Source of the DNA: SCRA01 sp035533275
Lineage (GTDB): Bacteria; Vulcanimicrobiota; Vulcanimicrobiia; Vulcanimicrobiales; SCRA01
Assembly: GCA_035533275.1 (NCBI GenBank)
Contig: DATLUD010000071.1
Location: 1-46,511, forward strand
Direction: 5' to 3'
DNA length: 46,511 nucleotides
The position numbers were made by a program, and so were the translations under genes. Below, piece after piece: positions 35,082-43,880 of this stretch; position 1 is the stretch's first letter; each line of letters begins with the position of its first letter. The notes beneath the pieces were generated by a model that made no database searches, was not told where the DNA came from, and saw nothing but the letters and a program-made list of their open reading frames with translations.

Positions 35082-36908
35082 TCATTCGGCCGCGGCGGCG
35101 GCCTCGGGCTCGCGGAACTGCTCCCGGTAGAGGGTGGCGTAGAGCCCCTCGCGCGCGAGCAACTCGGCGTGGGTTCCGGATTCAACGATCCGGCCCCGGT
35201 CGACCACGAAGATCACGTCGGCCTGCAGGATCGTCGAGAGGCGGTGGGCGATGACCAGGCTGGTGCGGCCGTGCATCAGCGGCACCAGCGCGTCTTGGAT
35301 CAGCTTCTCAGAGGTAGAGTCCAGCGAGCTGGTGGCCTCGTCGAGGATGAGTATGCACGGGTCCTTGAGCAGGACCCGCGCGATCGCCAGGCGCTGGCGC
35401 TCACCGCCCGAGAGCTTGTGGCCGCGCTCGCCGACGACGGTGGCGAAGCCGTCGGGGAGGCTCGCGATCAAGCCGTAGATGTTGGCGGCCTTGCATGCGG
35501 CGATCATCGCGGCCTCGTCGGCCTCGGGTTTGCCGTAGCGGAGATTCTCCGCGATCGACGCATGGAAGAGGTAGGTCTCCTGCGTGACGATGCCGATGTT
35601 GCGGCGCAGCGAGTCCAGACGCAGGTGGCGCAGGTCGTGACCGTCTACGGTAACGCGTCCCTCCTGCGGATCGTAGAAGCGCGGGACGAGCTGCATGATC
35701 GTGGTCTTGCCGGCGCCGCTGGGACCCACGAACGCCGCCAGCTGCCCCGGCTCCACGCGGAAGTCGAGGTCGCGCAGCGCCCAGCGGTCGGAGGTATAGC
35801 GGAAGCTCACGTGCTCGAAGGCGATGGCGCCGCGCGCGGAGCCCAGCTCCACGGCATCGGCGCGCTGAGCGGCCTCCGGCTCCATGTCGAGGTACTCGAA
35901 GATGCGCTCGAAGACGGCGAGGGCGCCGACGAGCTGCACCTGCACGCCCACCAATGCGGAGGCAGGCCCGTAGAGGCGGCTGAGGTACGCGACGAATGCG
36001 ACGATCGTGCCGACGCCCAGACCTTGCTTGATGGCTAGCCAGCCGCCGCCGAACCAGACGATCGCCGGGCCGATGACCACCATGGCTCCCACCAACGTCA
36101 CGAACCAGCGCCCCACCATGGCGAGGCGGATCTCCAAGGCCATGAGTTGAGTACCGGCGTCGTGGAAGCGCGCGGCCTCCTCGCGCTCGCGCACAAACGA
36201 CTTGATGAGCGTGATCCCGGAGAGCGAGAGCGTCTCCTGCATGAGGCCTTCGATCCGGTCGCGCTGCTCGCGGGTGCGCTTGCGGATCTCGTACATGGCG
36301 CGCCCCACGGGGCGTAGCGGGATGATCATGACTGGCACGACAACCAGCGAAAGCAGCGCCAGCCGCCAATCCAGCCAGAAGATCGCCACCAGGGTCGTCA
36401 GGATGATGGTCACGTTGGTGGCGATGGTGACCAGCGTGCCCGTCACCACGTTGTCGACGGCATCGACGTCGCTGGAGACGCGGTTCATGATCTCGCCGGT
36501 TTTCGTCGACGTGAAGAACCCCAGCGACATCTTGTGGAGATGCTGGACGAGGCGATCGCGCATGTCGCGCATGATGCCCTCGCCCACGTAGGCGTTGAGG
36601 TAGCCTTGCCATGCTCCGATGGCGCTGGCGGCTATGGCCGAGACGACCATGCCCCCTACGTCGAAGCCCAGGCCCCGGATGTCGTGGCCGGCGATTGCGC
36701 CGTCGATGATCCACTTGGTGAAGAGCGGCGGAAGCTGTCCCAGCACGCTGGTGACCAGGATGCAGAGCAACACGAGGGCTTCCTTGCGCCAATAGGGTGC
36801 AAAGAAGCCCAAGACGCGCCGCAGATCGACCTTCGGCGCCTTGGGGCGCTTGGGGTCGAACTGCGACGACCACATCATGTGCATGGGGGTCGAGCCGCCG
36901 CCGAACAT
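35082..36908 (-). CDS. ABC transporter, fused permease and ATPase (exporter type)
   Basis: The 608-residue half-transporter has six membrane helices in residues about 35-330 and an ATPase domain from about 360. The ATPase has Walker A GPSGAGKTT, Q-loop VTQETYLF, signature LSGGERQR, Walker B ILILDEATSSLD and the switch histidine in IAHRLST. It belongs to the MsbA/multidrug exporter family and would act as a homodimer, or with a partner not seen here. The substrate is unknown. An earlier or later Met (MHMMWSSQF) could also be the start. Confidence 0.93.
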   Translation of the reverse strand: MFGGGSTPMHMMWSSQFDPKRPKAPKVDLRRVLGFFAPYWRKEALVLLCILVTSVLGQLPPLFTKWIIDGAIAGHDIRGLGFDVGGMVVSAIAASAIGAWQGYLNAYVGEGIMRDMRDRLVQHLHKMSLGFFTSTKTGEIMNRVSSDVDAVDNVVTGTLVTIATNVTIILTTLVAIFWLDWRLALLSLVVVPVMIIPLRPVGRAMYEIRKRTREQRDRIEGLMQETLSLSGITLIKSFVREREEAARFHDAGTQLMALEIRLAMVGRWFVTLVGAMVVIGPAIVWFGGGWLAIKQGLGVGTIVAFVAYLSRLYGPASALVGVQVQLVGALAVFERIFEYLDMEPEAAQRADAVELGSARGAIAFEHVSFRYTSDRWALRDLDFRVEPGQLAAFVGPSGAGKTTIMQLVPRFYDPQEGRVTVDGHDLRHLRLDSLRRNIGIVTQETYLFHASIAENLRYGKPEADEAAMIAACKAANIYGLIASLPDGFATVVGERGHKLSGGERQRLAIARVLLKDPCILILDEATSSLDSTSEKLIQDALVPLMHGRTSLVIAHRLSTILQADVIFVVDRGRIVESGTHAELLAREGLYATLYREQFREPEAAAAAE

Positions 36909-36959
36909 ACCCCCTAGACTACCGCGGCTCCCGGCCGGTTTCCCGGTGGCGGCGGGCGG

Positions 36960-37316
36960 CTATTTCTTGCCGTTCTGCTCGAAGAGGTACGCCGCGATCG
37001 GCTCGATGTCGTTGTCGGGAACCGGGGCGCCGTAGACGCTCTTCATCTTGGTAACCTCGGCGGCCCATTGCTCCTTGGTCAGGTGGGGCTGGGTGTAGAC
37101 GTAGCTCGAGGAGTGGCAGATCTGGCAGTTGGCCCGCGCCAGGTCGGCGCCGGGGCCGTCCTTGAAGAGCTGGGGCTCCGGCGGGTACTGGATGGAGACG
37201 GTGACGTTCGGATTGGGTTGCGCGGCGTCGGCCGCGCCGCGTGCCGCCGACGTGAACAGGCCGGCCGCCAGCACCGCGACGCAGGCGGCGAGTCCGAGGA
37301 TCGAGATGCTTCTCAT
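36960..37316 (-). CDS. monohaem c-type cytochrome, SorB-like
   Basis: The 118-residue protein has a signal peptide (MRSISILGLAACVAVLAAGLFTSAARGA) and one haem-attachment motif CQICH at 64-68, with methionines near 95 that could be the distal ligand (VTKMKSVYG). It lies 10 bases downstream of the sulfite dehydrogenase gene on the same strand, as the cytochrome subunit SorB does beside SorA. It probably takes electrons from the molybdenum subunit in the periplasm or on the outer face of the membrane. Confidence 0.88.
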   Translation of the reverse strand: MRSISILGLAACVAVLAAGLFTSAARGAADAAQPNPNVTVSIQYPPEPQLFKDGPGADLARANCQICHSSSYVYTQPHLTKEQWAAEVTKMKSVYGAPVPDNDIEPIAAYLFEQNGKK

Positions 37317-37326
37317 CGCTGTCCTC

Positions 37327-38529
37327 CTAGCTCGCGGTCACGGTGACCGTCTCGATGATGTTCATGAGATAGCCGCCTGGATTCCAGCACTTGGTCGTCG
37401 GCTGGACGGCGCCGTCGTTGGCGGTGGCCCGCACGGCGAGATGGTACGTCTCGCCCGCGCGCGCGTCGAACGCCGCATCCCACTGGCGGAAGCCGTACTT
37501 GCCGTAGTCGGTGCTGAGCTTCGCCGCCTGCCACGTGGATCCGCCGTCGGTGGAGAAGTCCACCCGGCGGATCCCGCTGCCGCCGTCGAAAGCGATGCCT
37601 TTGACGCGCGTTTGGCCGGCCGGGATCTTCTCCTCGTCCGAGAGGCTCGTGAAGAAGGAGCGTACCGGCATCTTGCCGATCGGCTTGGTCTCCGTCTTCT
37701 CGCCGGGGCTTATGCAGCCGTCCTTGACGGCCGGGATGCGGTAGGCCGTCTTCATCCAGAAGTTCTCGTCGGGCTCGCCGATCACTTCGACGTCGTCGAG
37801 CATCTTGGTCCAGTAGGTGGCGAAGTACCCCGGGACCACCAGGCGCACCGGAAAGCCGTTGAGTAGCGGAAGGTCGGCGCCGTTCATCTCGTAGGCGATG
37901 ATGACATCGGGCGCCGTGGCGACGTCCATGTCCAGCGCCTTGATGAAATCGGGCGTGGCGGGGAGCACCGGGCGCTCCATGCCGTTGAGGCGCACCTGGA
38001 CGGCTCCCGCCTTGATGCCGGCGTGGTGGAGCACGTCGCGCAGCCGGGCGCCGCGCCAGTGGGCGTTCCCCATGGCGCCGTTGCCCCATTGCCCGCCCGG
38101 CACGCGCGGTTCGAAGAAGCCGCGGCTGTTGCCGGAGCACTGACAGACCGCGGCGATGTCGACGGCTTCGTAATTACGCCGCAATTCGTCGACGCTCAGT
38201 TCGACGGGGTTGTCGACCAGGCCGTGAATCTTGATCCGGAAGGCCTTGCCGTCGATGGTGGTGGGAATGCCGGCCAGATGCCAGCGCACGAAGAACGCAT
38301 CGTTGGGGGTGAAGACGTTCTCGTTGAAGATCGCTAACGGCGTTTCCAGCTGAGGCGGCCGCGAGGTCAACAACATCAGCGGGCGTTTCTGCGGGAACGC
38401 CACCAGCGGACGGGATCCGTTGGCGAACGGCAACTGAACCGCGTTCTCGGCAAGGGCGCGGATCGGCGTGGAGGCCGCGACGAGGCCGCCTGCGGCAAGT
38501 CCACCGATCAAGAAGGAACTCCGTTGCAT
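37327..38529 (-). CDS. molybdopterin sulfite dehydrogenase / sulfite oxidase family (SorA-like)
   Basis: The 400-residue protein has a secretory N terminus (MQRSSFLIGGLAAGGLVAAS; it resembles a Tat signal but has only one arginine). It has the molybdopterin domain with Mo-ligand C131 in AVCQCSGNSRGFFEP, RWHLAGIP, NAHWRGARLRDVL, IIAYEMNGADLPLLNGFPVRLVVPGYFATYWTKML, and a C-terminal dimerisation domain (GIRRVDFSTDGGSTWQAAKL, FRQWDAAFDA). With the adjacent cytochrome gene it likely oxidises sulfite to sulfate in the envelope. Other substrates cannot be excluded. Confidence 0.9.
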   Translation of the reverse strand: MQRSSFLIGGLAAGGLVAASTPIRALAENAVQLPFANGSRPLVAFPQKRPLMLLTSRPPQLETPLAIFNENVFTPNDAFFVRWHLAGIPTTIDGKAFRIKIHGLVDNPVELSVDELRRNYEAVDIAAVCQCSGNSRGFFEPRVPGGQWGNGAMGNAHWRGARLRDVLHHAGIKAGAVQVRLNGMERPVLPATPDFIKALDMDVATAPDVIIAYEMNGADLPLLNGFPVRLVVPGYFATYWTKMLDDVEVIGEPDENFWMKTAYRIPAVKDGCISPGEKTETKPIGKMPVRSFFTSLSDEEKIPAGQTRVKGIAFDGGSGIRRVDFSTDGGSTWQAAKLSTDYGKYGFRQWDAAFDARAGETYHLAVRATANDGAVQPTTKCWNPGGYLMNIIETVTVTAS

Positions 38530-38624
38530 ACGTCTTCCTCGCGCGGGGGTGCGGTGAGATGGTTCTCGATAGCGTACCCCGGAAGACGCTTCCTCAGTCG
38601 CGAGGATGCGGGTGCTCGCTGCGG

Positions 38625-39638
38625 CTAATGCTTGCCGTTGCGCAGCGCCGCCAGCTCCTTGAACAACTCGATCTCGGGCTGCGAGAGGTTGGTCGGCAAC
38701 TTGCCGACCACGCGGACCAGCTCGTCGCCGAACTTGCCGTCGCGGGTGGGCATCCCTTTGCCGTGCAGGCGCATGCGCGCCCCGTTCTGCGTTCCGGCGG
38801 GGAGAGTCATGGTGACCTCGCCGCTCATCGTCGGCACGCGCACCTCGCCGCCGAGCACGAGATCGTAGATCGAGACGGGGAGCTCGACCAGCAGGTCGTC
38901 GCCCTTGCGCTCGAAGCCGGGATCGCCGTGCAGGTGCACCACCAGATAGAGATCGCCGCTCGCCCCCCCGCCGGTGCCGGCGCCGCCTTGGCCGGCCAGC
39001 CGAATGCGCTGTCCGTCTTTGACGCCGCGAGGAATGGTGATCTCGAACTTGCGGACGCTGATGATGCGCCCCGTGCCGTGGCAATTGGGGCAGAGGCGGC
39101 CGCGCTCGGTCCCGGCGCCGCCGCACTTGGCGCAGACGTCCTCCACCTGCAGCGAGACGTGCTTCTTGCCGCCGTCGTATGCTTCTTTGAGGGTCAGCTC
39201 GACGCTGGTCTCGAGGTCCTGGCCCTTCTGCGCGAACGTGAAGCCGCCGGTCCGGCGGCGCCCTCCGCCGCCCATGCGGCCGAAGAACTCCTCGAAGAAG
39301 TCCGAGAAGCCCGAGGCTCCGCCGCCGCTGCCGCCTCCAAAGTCGAACTGCTCGAAGTTGCCGCCCGCCTGTTGGCGATAGCGCCGCTGGGCCTCAGCTT
39401 GCGCGGCCGCTTGCTGCCAGTCGCTGCCGAGCGCGTCGTACTTGCGGCGCTTCTCGGCGTCGCCGAGGACCTCGTAAGCCTCTTGGATCTCCTTGAACTT
39501 CTCCTCGGCCTCGACTTTCTTGTCCGGGTTGACGTCGGGATGCCACTTGCGGGCCAGACGCCGGTAGGCCGATTTGATGTCCTTCTCCGGGGCATCCTTA
39601 GGAACGCCCAGGATCTTGTAGTAGTCCTTATAGTTCAT
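38625..39638 (-). CDS. dnaJ: DnaJ-family chaperone with half a zinc-finger domain
   Basis: The 337-residue co-chaperone has a J domain (1-70; HPD at 33-35), a Gly/Phe-rich linker and a substrate-binding C-terminal region ending KLPTNLSQPEIELFKELAAL. Canonical DnaJ has four CxxCxGxG repeats. Here only two are present, CAKCGGAG (C169, C172) and CPNCHGTG (C183, C186), so a single zinc site can form. This places it between class I DnaJ and CbpA-type proteins. Its ATG overlaps the grpE stop by 4 bases. Confidence 0.93.
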   Translation of the reverse strand: MNYKDYYKILGVPKDAPEKDIKSAYRRLARKWHPDVNPDKKVEAEEKFKEIQEAYEVLGDAEKRRKYDALGSDWQQAAAQAEAQRRYRQQAGGNFEQFDFGGGSGGGASGFSDFFEEFFGRMGGGGRRRTGGFTFAQKGQDLETSVELTLKEAYDGGKKHVSLQVEDVCAKCGGAGTERGRLCPNCHGTGRIISVRKFEITIPRGVKDGQRIRLAGQGGAGTGGGASGDLYLVVHLHGDPGFERKGDDLLVELPVSIYDLVLGGEVRVPTMSGEVTMTLPAGTQNGARMRLHGKGMPTRDGKFGDELVRVVGKLPTNLSQPEIELFKELAALRNGKH

Positions 39639-40141
39639 CCGTGCGCCGGTTTGGCGACGATGACCTTTGCCTCGCGCAGGACGTCGTCGCCGATCATGTA
39701 CGCCTTTTGGACCTCCTCGACGACCGTGTTTTCCCCGGCTCCCGCTCCATCGGCCGTGCCGACGGCTTCGGCGAAGCGCGGGTCGAAGGGCTTGCCGACC
39801 AGATCCAGCGCCTTGACGCCTTCATGGGAGAGCACGGACTCGAAGCCGCGCAGTGTTTGGGTCACGCCGGAGTGCAGGCCTTCGACGTTGTCGGCGACCT
39901 TCAGCGCCCGTTCGAGGTTGTCGACGATGGGCAGCAGTCTCTCGAGAAAGGCCTTCTTGCCGGAGAGCGCGATCTCGGCGAACTGGCGCTCGATGCGCTT
40001 CTTGTAGTTCTCGAGGTCGGCCACGGCGTAGAGGTACTTCTGATAGTTCTCGTCCGCCTTCGCCTTAGCGGCCGCGAGCTCGCGCTCGAGAGCCGTCGCG
40101 TCGGGGGCAGATTGAACCGTGGTGTCGTGCGTCTCAGACAT
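39635..40141 (-). CDS. grpE: nucleotide exchange factor GrpE
   Basis: The 168-residue protein starts with a coiled coil (ALERELAAAKAKADENYQKYLYAVADLENYKKRIERQF) and continues with LPIVDNLERAL and the C-terminal FDPRFAEAVGT...VVEEVQKAYMIGDDVLREAKVIVAKP beta domain. It releases ADP from DnaK. It follows dnaK after an 80-base gap containing a strong hairpin. Confidence 0.96.
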   Translation of the reverse strand: MSETHDTTVQSAPDATALERELAAAKAKADENYQKYLYAVADLENYKKRIERQFAEIALSGKKAFLERLLPIVDNLERALKVADNVEGLHSGVTQTLRGFESVLSHEGVKALDLVGKPFDPRFAEAVGTADGAGAGENTVVEEVQKAYMIGDDVLREAKVIVAKPAHG

Positions 40142-40177
40142 CGTTCTTGCGGTGGGCCTCGTCAGGTGGCGTGCGCC

Positions 40178-40207
40178 GGAGGGCGGCGGCGAGAGCCGCC
40201 GCCCTCC
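40178..40207 (-). terminator. perfect 13-bp hairpin between dnaK and grpE
   Basis: The arms ggagggcggcggc (40178-40190) and gccgccgccctcc (40195-40207) pair perfectly around a 4-base loop, 15 bases after the dnaK stop. There is no T run, so it may be a partial terminator, an mRNA-stabilising stem that raises dnaK over grpE-dnaJ, or a processing site. Confidence 0.7.
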
Positions 40208-40221
40208 AGCGCGGCGCGGCG

Positions 40222-42072
40222 TTACTTGGCTTCCTTGAACTCGGCGTCGATGACGTCCTCGGAGGCTTCGTGCGCTGCGCCGTCGCCCTGCGCACCGGCC
40301 GCAGCCCCCGCTGCTGCGCCGTCGCCGGCGGCAGCACCCCCCGTGCGCTGGTAGAGGACCTGAGCCATCTTGTAGCTCGCCTCCTGCAGCGCTTCGACGG
40401 CCTTCTTCACTTCGTCGGCGGTGCCGTTCTTGGCGACGCGCTTGAGCTCTTCGAGCGCGTCCTCCGTCGCCTTGCGGTCGTCCGCCGGGAGCTTGTCCCC
40501 GACTTCCTTCAGCGACTTCTCCGTCGAGTAGGTGAGGCTGTCCGCCTGGTTGCGGATCTCGATCTCCTCGCGGCGCTTGCGGTCCTCGGCGGCGAAGTGC
40601 TCCGAGTCCTTGACCATCCGCTCGACCTCGTCTTTCGAGAGGTTGGTCGACGCGGTGATCTGGATCTTCTGCTCCTTGCCGGTCCCCAGGTCCTTGGCCG
40701 CCACGTGCACGATGCCGTTGGCATCGATGTCGAACGTCACCTCGATCTGCGGCACGCCGCGCGGAGCCGGCGGGAGCCCTTCCAGACGGAAGCGTCCGAG
40801 GGTCTTGTTGTCGTGCGCCATCTCGCGCTCGCCCTGGAGCACGTGGATGTCCACCGACGTCTGGCCGTCTTCGGCCGTCGTGAAGACCTGCGTCTTGCGC
40901 GTGGGGATCGTCGTGTTGCGCTCGATGAGCTTGGTCAGCACGCCGCCCAGCGTCTCCAAGCCCAGCGAGAGCGGAGTCACGTCGAGGAGCACCACGTCGC
41001 GCACCTCGCCGGCGAGCACGCCGCCTTGGATCGCTGCGCCCACGGCCACGACTTCATCGGGGTTGACGCCCTGGTGAGGATCCTTACCGGTGAGCTTCTT
41101 GACCAGCTCCTGGATGACGGGCATGCGCGTCGATCCGCCGACCAGCACCACTTCGTCGATCTGGCTCACGTCGAGCTTGGCGTCGGTGAGCGCCTGGCGG
41201 AAGGGACCGACGCACCGATCGGTGAGATCGCTCGTCAGCTCTTCGAACTTCGCGCGCGCCAGCGTCACGTCGAGGTGCTTGGGCCCGTTCTGATCCGCCG
41301 TGATGAACGGCAGGTTGATGTTGGTCGTCACCATCGAGGAGAGCTCGATCTTCGCCTTCTCGGCGGCCTCGGTGAGGCGCTGCATCGCCTGGCGGTCGTT
41401 GCTGAGGTCGATGCCTTGTTCCTTACGGAACTCCGAGACCAAGAACTCGACGATGCGGTGATCGTAGTCGTCGCCGCCCAGGCGCGTGTCGCCCGAGGTC
41501 GACTTCACTTCGAAGACGCCGTCGCCCACTTCGAGGACCGAGACGTCGAAGGTTCCGCCGCCGAGGTCCCACACCAGGATCGTCTCGTTGGTCTTCTTGT
41601 CTAGGCCGTAGGCGAGCGCCGCCGCGGTTGGCTCGTTGATGATGCGCAGCACCTCGACGCCGGCGATGCGGCCGGCATCCTTGGTGGCCTGACGCTGGGC
41701 GTCGTTGAAGTAGGCCGGGACGGTGATCACGGCCTGCGTCACGCGCTCGCCGAGGTAGGTGGACGCGTCGTTGACCAGCTTCTGGAGGATCATCGCCGAG
41801 ATCTCCTGCGGCGTGTACTCCTTGCCGTCGATCTTGACGGTGTGGTCCGTCCCCATCTCGCGCTTGATCGAGATGATCGTGCGGTCGGGGTTGGTGATCG
41901 CCTGCCGCTTCGCCAGCTGGCCGACGAGGCGCTCACCGGTCTTCGTGAACGCGACGACCGACGGCGTGAGCCGGCTGCCCTCGCTGTTCGTGATCACCGT
42001 GGGCTGCGAGCCCTCCATCACGGCAACCACGGAATTGGTGGTACCGAGGTCGATACCCACCACTTTGGCCAT
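40222..42072 (-). CDS. dnaK: chaperone DnaK (Hsp70)
   Basis: The 616-residue Hsp70 starts AKVVGIDLGTTNSVVAVMEG and has the phosphate motifs NDAQRQATKDAGRIAGVEVLRIINEPTAAALAYG and LVWDLGGGTFDVSVLEVG. It has the linker VLLDVTPLSLG and a substrate domain ending in an acidic EDVIDAEFKE tail. A strong GAGGAGG lies before the ATG. It is preceded by htrA on the same strand across a 190-base gap with two hairpins. The order dnaK-grpE-dnaJ matches actinobacteria, but no hspR or hrcA regulator follows in this window. Confidence 0.98.
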   Translation of the reverse strand: MAKVVGIDLGTTNSVVAVMEGSQPTVITNSEGSRLTPSVVAFTKTGERLVGQLAKRQAITNPDRTIISIKREMGTDHTVKIDGKEYTPQEISAMILQKLVNDASTYLGERVTQAVITVPAYFNDAQRQATKDAGRIAGVEVLRIINEPTAAALAYGLDKKTNETILVWDLGGGTFDVSVLEVGDGVFEVKSTSGDTRLGGDDYDHRIVEFLVSEFRKEQGIDLSNDRQAMQRLTEAAEKAKIELSSMVTTNINLPFITADQNGPKHLDVTLARAKFEELTSDLTDRCVGPFRQALTDAKLDVSQIDEVVLVGGSTRMPVIQELVKKLTGKDPHQGVNPDEVVAVGAAIQGGVLAGEVRDVVLLDVTPLSLGLETLGGVLTKLIERNTTIPTRKTQVFTTAEDGQTSVDIHVLQGEREMAHDNKTLGRFRLEGLPPAPRGVPQIEVTFDIDANGIVHVAAKDLGTGKEQKIQITASTNLSKDEVERMVKDSEHFAAEDRKRREEIEIRNQADSLTYSTEKSLKEVGDKLPADDRKATEDALEELKRVAKNGTADEVKKAVEALQEASYKMAQVLYQRTGGAAAGDGAAAGAAAGAQGDGAAHEASEDVIDAEFKEAK

Positions 42073-42109
42073 TCCAGAACCTCCTCAGAGTCGCTTCTCC
42101 GAGCACCAT

Positions 42110-42137
42110 CCCGGGGCGCCTTTCGACGCCTCCCGGG
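42110..42137 (-). promoter_or_regulatory. hairpin in the dnaK 5' leader
   Basis: Palindromic cccggg ends (42110-42115 and 42132-42137) enclose a GCG/CGC inner pairing and a loop rich in purines on the minus strand. It lies about 40 bases ahead of the dnaK start and could be an attenuator or thermosensor. No CIRCE or HspR-type operator is seen. Confidence 0.35.
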
Positions 42138-42195
42138 CCTTGCGCCTTACCGGCCGCGCGACTCGTCCACATTTGATTTCGCGCCCCGTCTCCCA

Positions 42196-42226
42196 GAGGG
42201 GTCGGCCCACGGTGGACCGGCCCCTC
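42196..42226 (-). terminator. hairpin downstream of htrA
   Basis: The arms gaggggtcgg (42196-42205) and ccggcccctc (42217-42226) pair over 10 positions with one G-T. The hairpin is 37 bases beyond the htrA stop in the htrA direction. It lacks a T run, so intrinsic termination would be weak. Confidence 0.45.
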
Positions 42227-42262
42227 GACGAGACTGGCTTCTGAAGAATAGATACCCGATTT

Positions 42263-43444
42263 TTACGGGTTTGGATTCAACCCTGCCGGGGCCTTTCCGA
42301 CCTTGACGTTCGCCAGCACTTTCTGGCCGTAGCGCCAGATCACCATCGAGACCGACTTGCCCGGCTCCGTGCCCTGGATGGTCTTCTGGAGATCGGCGAC
42401 GGTGGTGACCGCCTTGCCGTTGACCTCCTGGATGACGTCCCCGGGCTCCAGGCCGGCCTGATCCGCCGGGGATCCGTTGAGCACCGCCTGGACGACCACG
42501 CCGTTGCGGCCGTGGTAGTTGAGCTGGCTGCGGACGGAGTCGGTCAGGTTCGACATGTAGATGCCGATGAACCCGGCGCTCGTCGTCGCCTCCACCGCAT
42601 GCGGGTTCTTCACCATCTCGGCGGCGACCGTCTTGACCACGTTCACCGGGATGGCGAAGCCGATGCCCTGGGCGCCGGCCTGAGGGCTGGCGACGATCTG
42701 GTTGACCCCGATCACGTCGCCGTCCATGTCGAGAAGCGGGCCGCCGGAGTTGCCCGGGTTGATCGGCGCCGAGGTCTGGAGGAGGCCCTTGAAGGTCCGC
42801 GGGGGACCGCCGTTCTCACCCTGGACGGTCTCCTGGCGGTTGAAGCCGGAGACCACCCCCACCGTCACCGACTGCTGGAGCTCGAGCGGCTCGCCGATGG
42901 CGATCGCCCACTGCCCGCGCTCGAGCGTGGAGCTGTCGCCCAGCGGGAGCGCCGGAGGCAGGTTCTTGGTGTTCTGCACCTTCACGAGCGCCAAGTCCAT
43001 CTGGGGATTGTCGGCGTAGATGGTGGCCTTCTCGCGCCGGTTGTTGGAGAAGACCACGGTGATCGCCGAGGCCCCATGGACCACGTGCGAGTTGGTCAGG
43101 ATCAGTCCCTTGGCCGGGTCGTAGACGAAGCCCGAGCCGGAGGCGAGCTCACGGTAGTTCTGGACCGGGGGGCCCATGCCGAAGAGTTCGTTGAAGGGGT
43201 TGACCTGGACGCCGTTGATGACCACTTGGAGGGCCACCACGGAGGGCTCGGCTCGCTTGACGGCCGCCACGATGTGGGACTGGTCCGAGCCGCTGTCTTG
43301 CAGGGGGGCCGCCGAGGCGACGCCGGCGGTCGAAGCCGCCTGGATTTGGGCGATGTGGGTGCTGGCGTAGAAAAGCATGGCCAGACTGCCGATCACCGCC
43401 CCGACCAGGGCGAAGAGTGCGGAAGCATAGCGTGATTGCGTCAT
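42263..43444 (-). CDS. HtrA/DegP-type trypsin-like serine protease with PDZ domain
   Basis: The 393-residue protein has an N-terminal membrane anchor or signal (ASALFALVGAVIGSLAMLFYAS). Its protease domain has the catalytic triad H120 (LTNSHVV), D150 (QMDLALVKV) and S233 (NPGNSGGPLL). One PDZ domain lies at about 285-385 (GRNGVVVQAVLNGSPADQAGLEPGDVIQEVNGK). It acts outside the cytoplasm in protein quality control. Its position next to dnaK suggests a joint stress locus. The stop overlaps a weak AT-rich hairpin. Confidence 0.95.
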   Translation of the reverse strand: MTQSRYASALFALVGAVIGSLAMLFYASTHIAQIQAASTAGVASAAPLQDSGSDQSHIVAAVKRAEPSVVALQVVINGVQVNPFNELFGMGPPVQNYRELASGSGFVYDPAKGLILTNSHVVHGASAITVVFSNNRREKATIYADNPQMDLALVKVQNTKNLPPALPLGDSSTLERGQWAIAIGEPLELQQSVTVGVVSGFNRQETVQGENGGPPRTFKGLLQTSAPINPGNSGGPLLDMDGDVIGVNQIVASPQAGAQGIGFAIPVNVVKTVAAEMVKNPHAVEATTSAGFIGIYMSNLTDSVRSQLNYHGRNGVVVQAVLNGSPADQAGLEPGDVIQEVNGKAVTTVADLQKTIQGTEPGKSVSMVIWRYGQKVLANVKVGKAPAGLNPNP

Positions 43445-43495
43445 GTCCCTATCTTACACACCTGGCGGGGCGAGATCGCCCGCTTTAGCGTTCCT

Positions 43496-43804
43496 TCAGG
43501 GAAGATTTAGCGCTCGGTCGCTCTCACCGGCGTCGAGCTCGCGCTCCCGCGCGCGCAGCCGGGCCTCGAGGCGCGAGCGCAGCCGGGCGAGCTCCTCCTC
43601 GCGGATCAGGGCCAGCCGCGCGCGCAGCAGGGCCAGCTCGGCCCGGCGGCCACGCGGGGAGAGCAGCGTCGGGTCTTGGCCGGCGCAAGGGGGGCGAGCC
43701 GCCTCGGATGTGGTATGCTTGCCGTTGACTTGCCCGGCGGTGGCCGCTCCGGGTACCACGAGCAGGGCCGCCGCCAGTGCCGCATAGGCCGTGGCCGGTC
43801 TCAT
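43496..43804 (-). CDS. small secreted coiled-coil protein, unknown function
   Basis: The 102-residue product has a signal peptide (MRPATAYAALAAALLVVPGAATAG) and a C-terminal half of charged heptad-like sequence (ELALLRARLALIREEELARLRSRLEARLRARERELD), likely a coiled coil. One cysteine (PPCAG) is present in the mature part. No family is recognised. It precedes htrA by 51 bases on the same strand and may be an envelope partner of the protease. It is divergent from RNase J. Confidence 0.6.
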   Translation of the reverse strand: MRPATAYAALAAALLVVPGAATAGQVNGKHTTSEAARPPCAGQDPTLLSPRGRRAELALLRARLALIREEELARLRSRLEARLRARERELDAGESDRALNLP

Positions 43805-43880
43805 GTGTTCGTTCCTCCTTGCCGGCGCCGCCGAGGTGCCGGCGCCCTACAATCACGACCAGGAGAGTAACGTCAAGACC

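Noticed and set aside
37327..38529. Twin-arginine signal on the sulfite dehydrogenase
   Set aside because: The N terminus reads MQRSSFLIGG with one arginine at the motif; Tat export is likely for a Mo protein but the canonical RR pair is absent within the chosen start.
42073..42262. CIRCE or HspR operator ahead of dnaK
   Set aside because: No TTAGCACTC/GAGTGCTAA pair or HAIR-like repeat is present in the gap.
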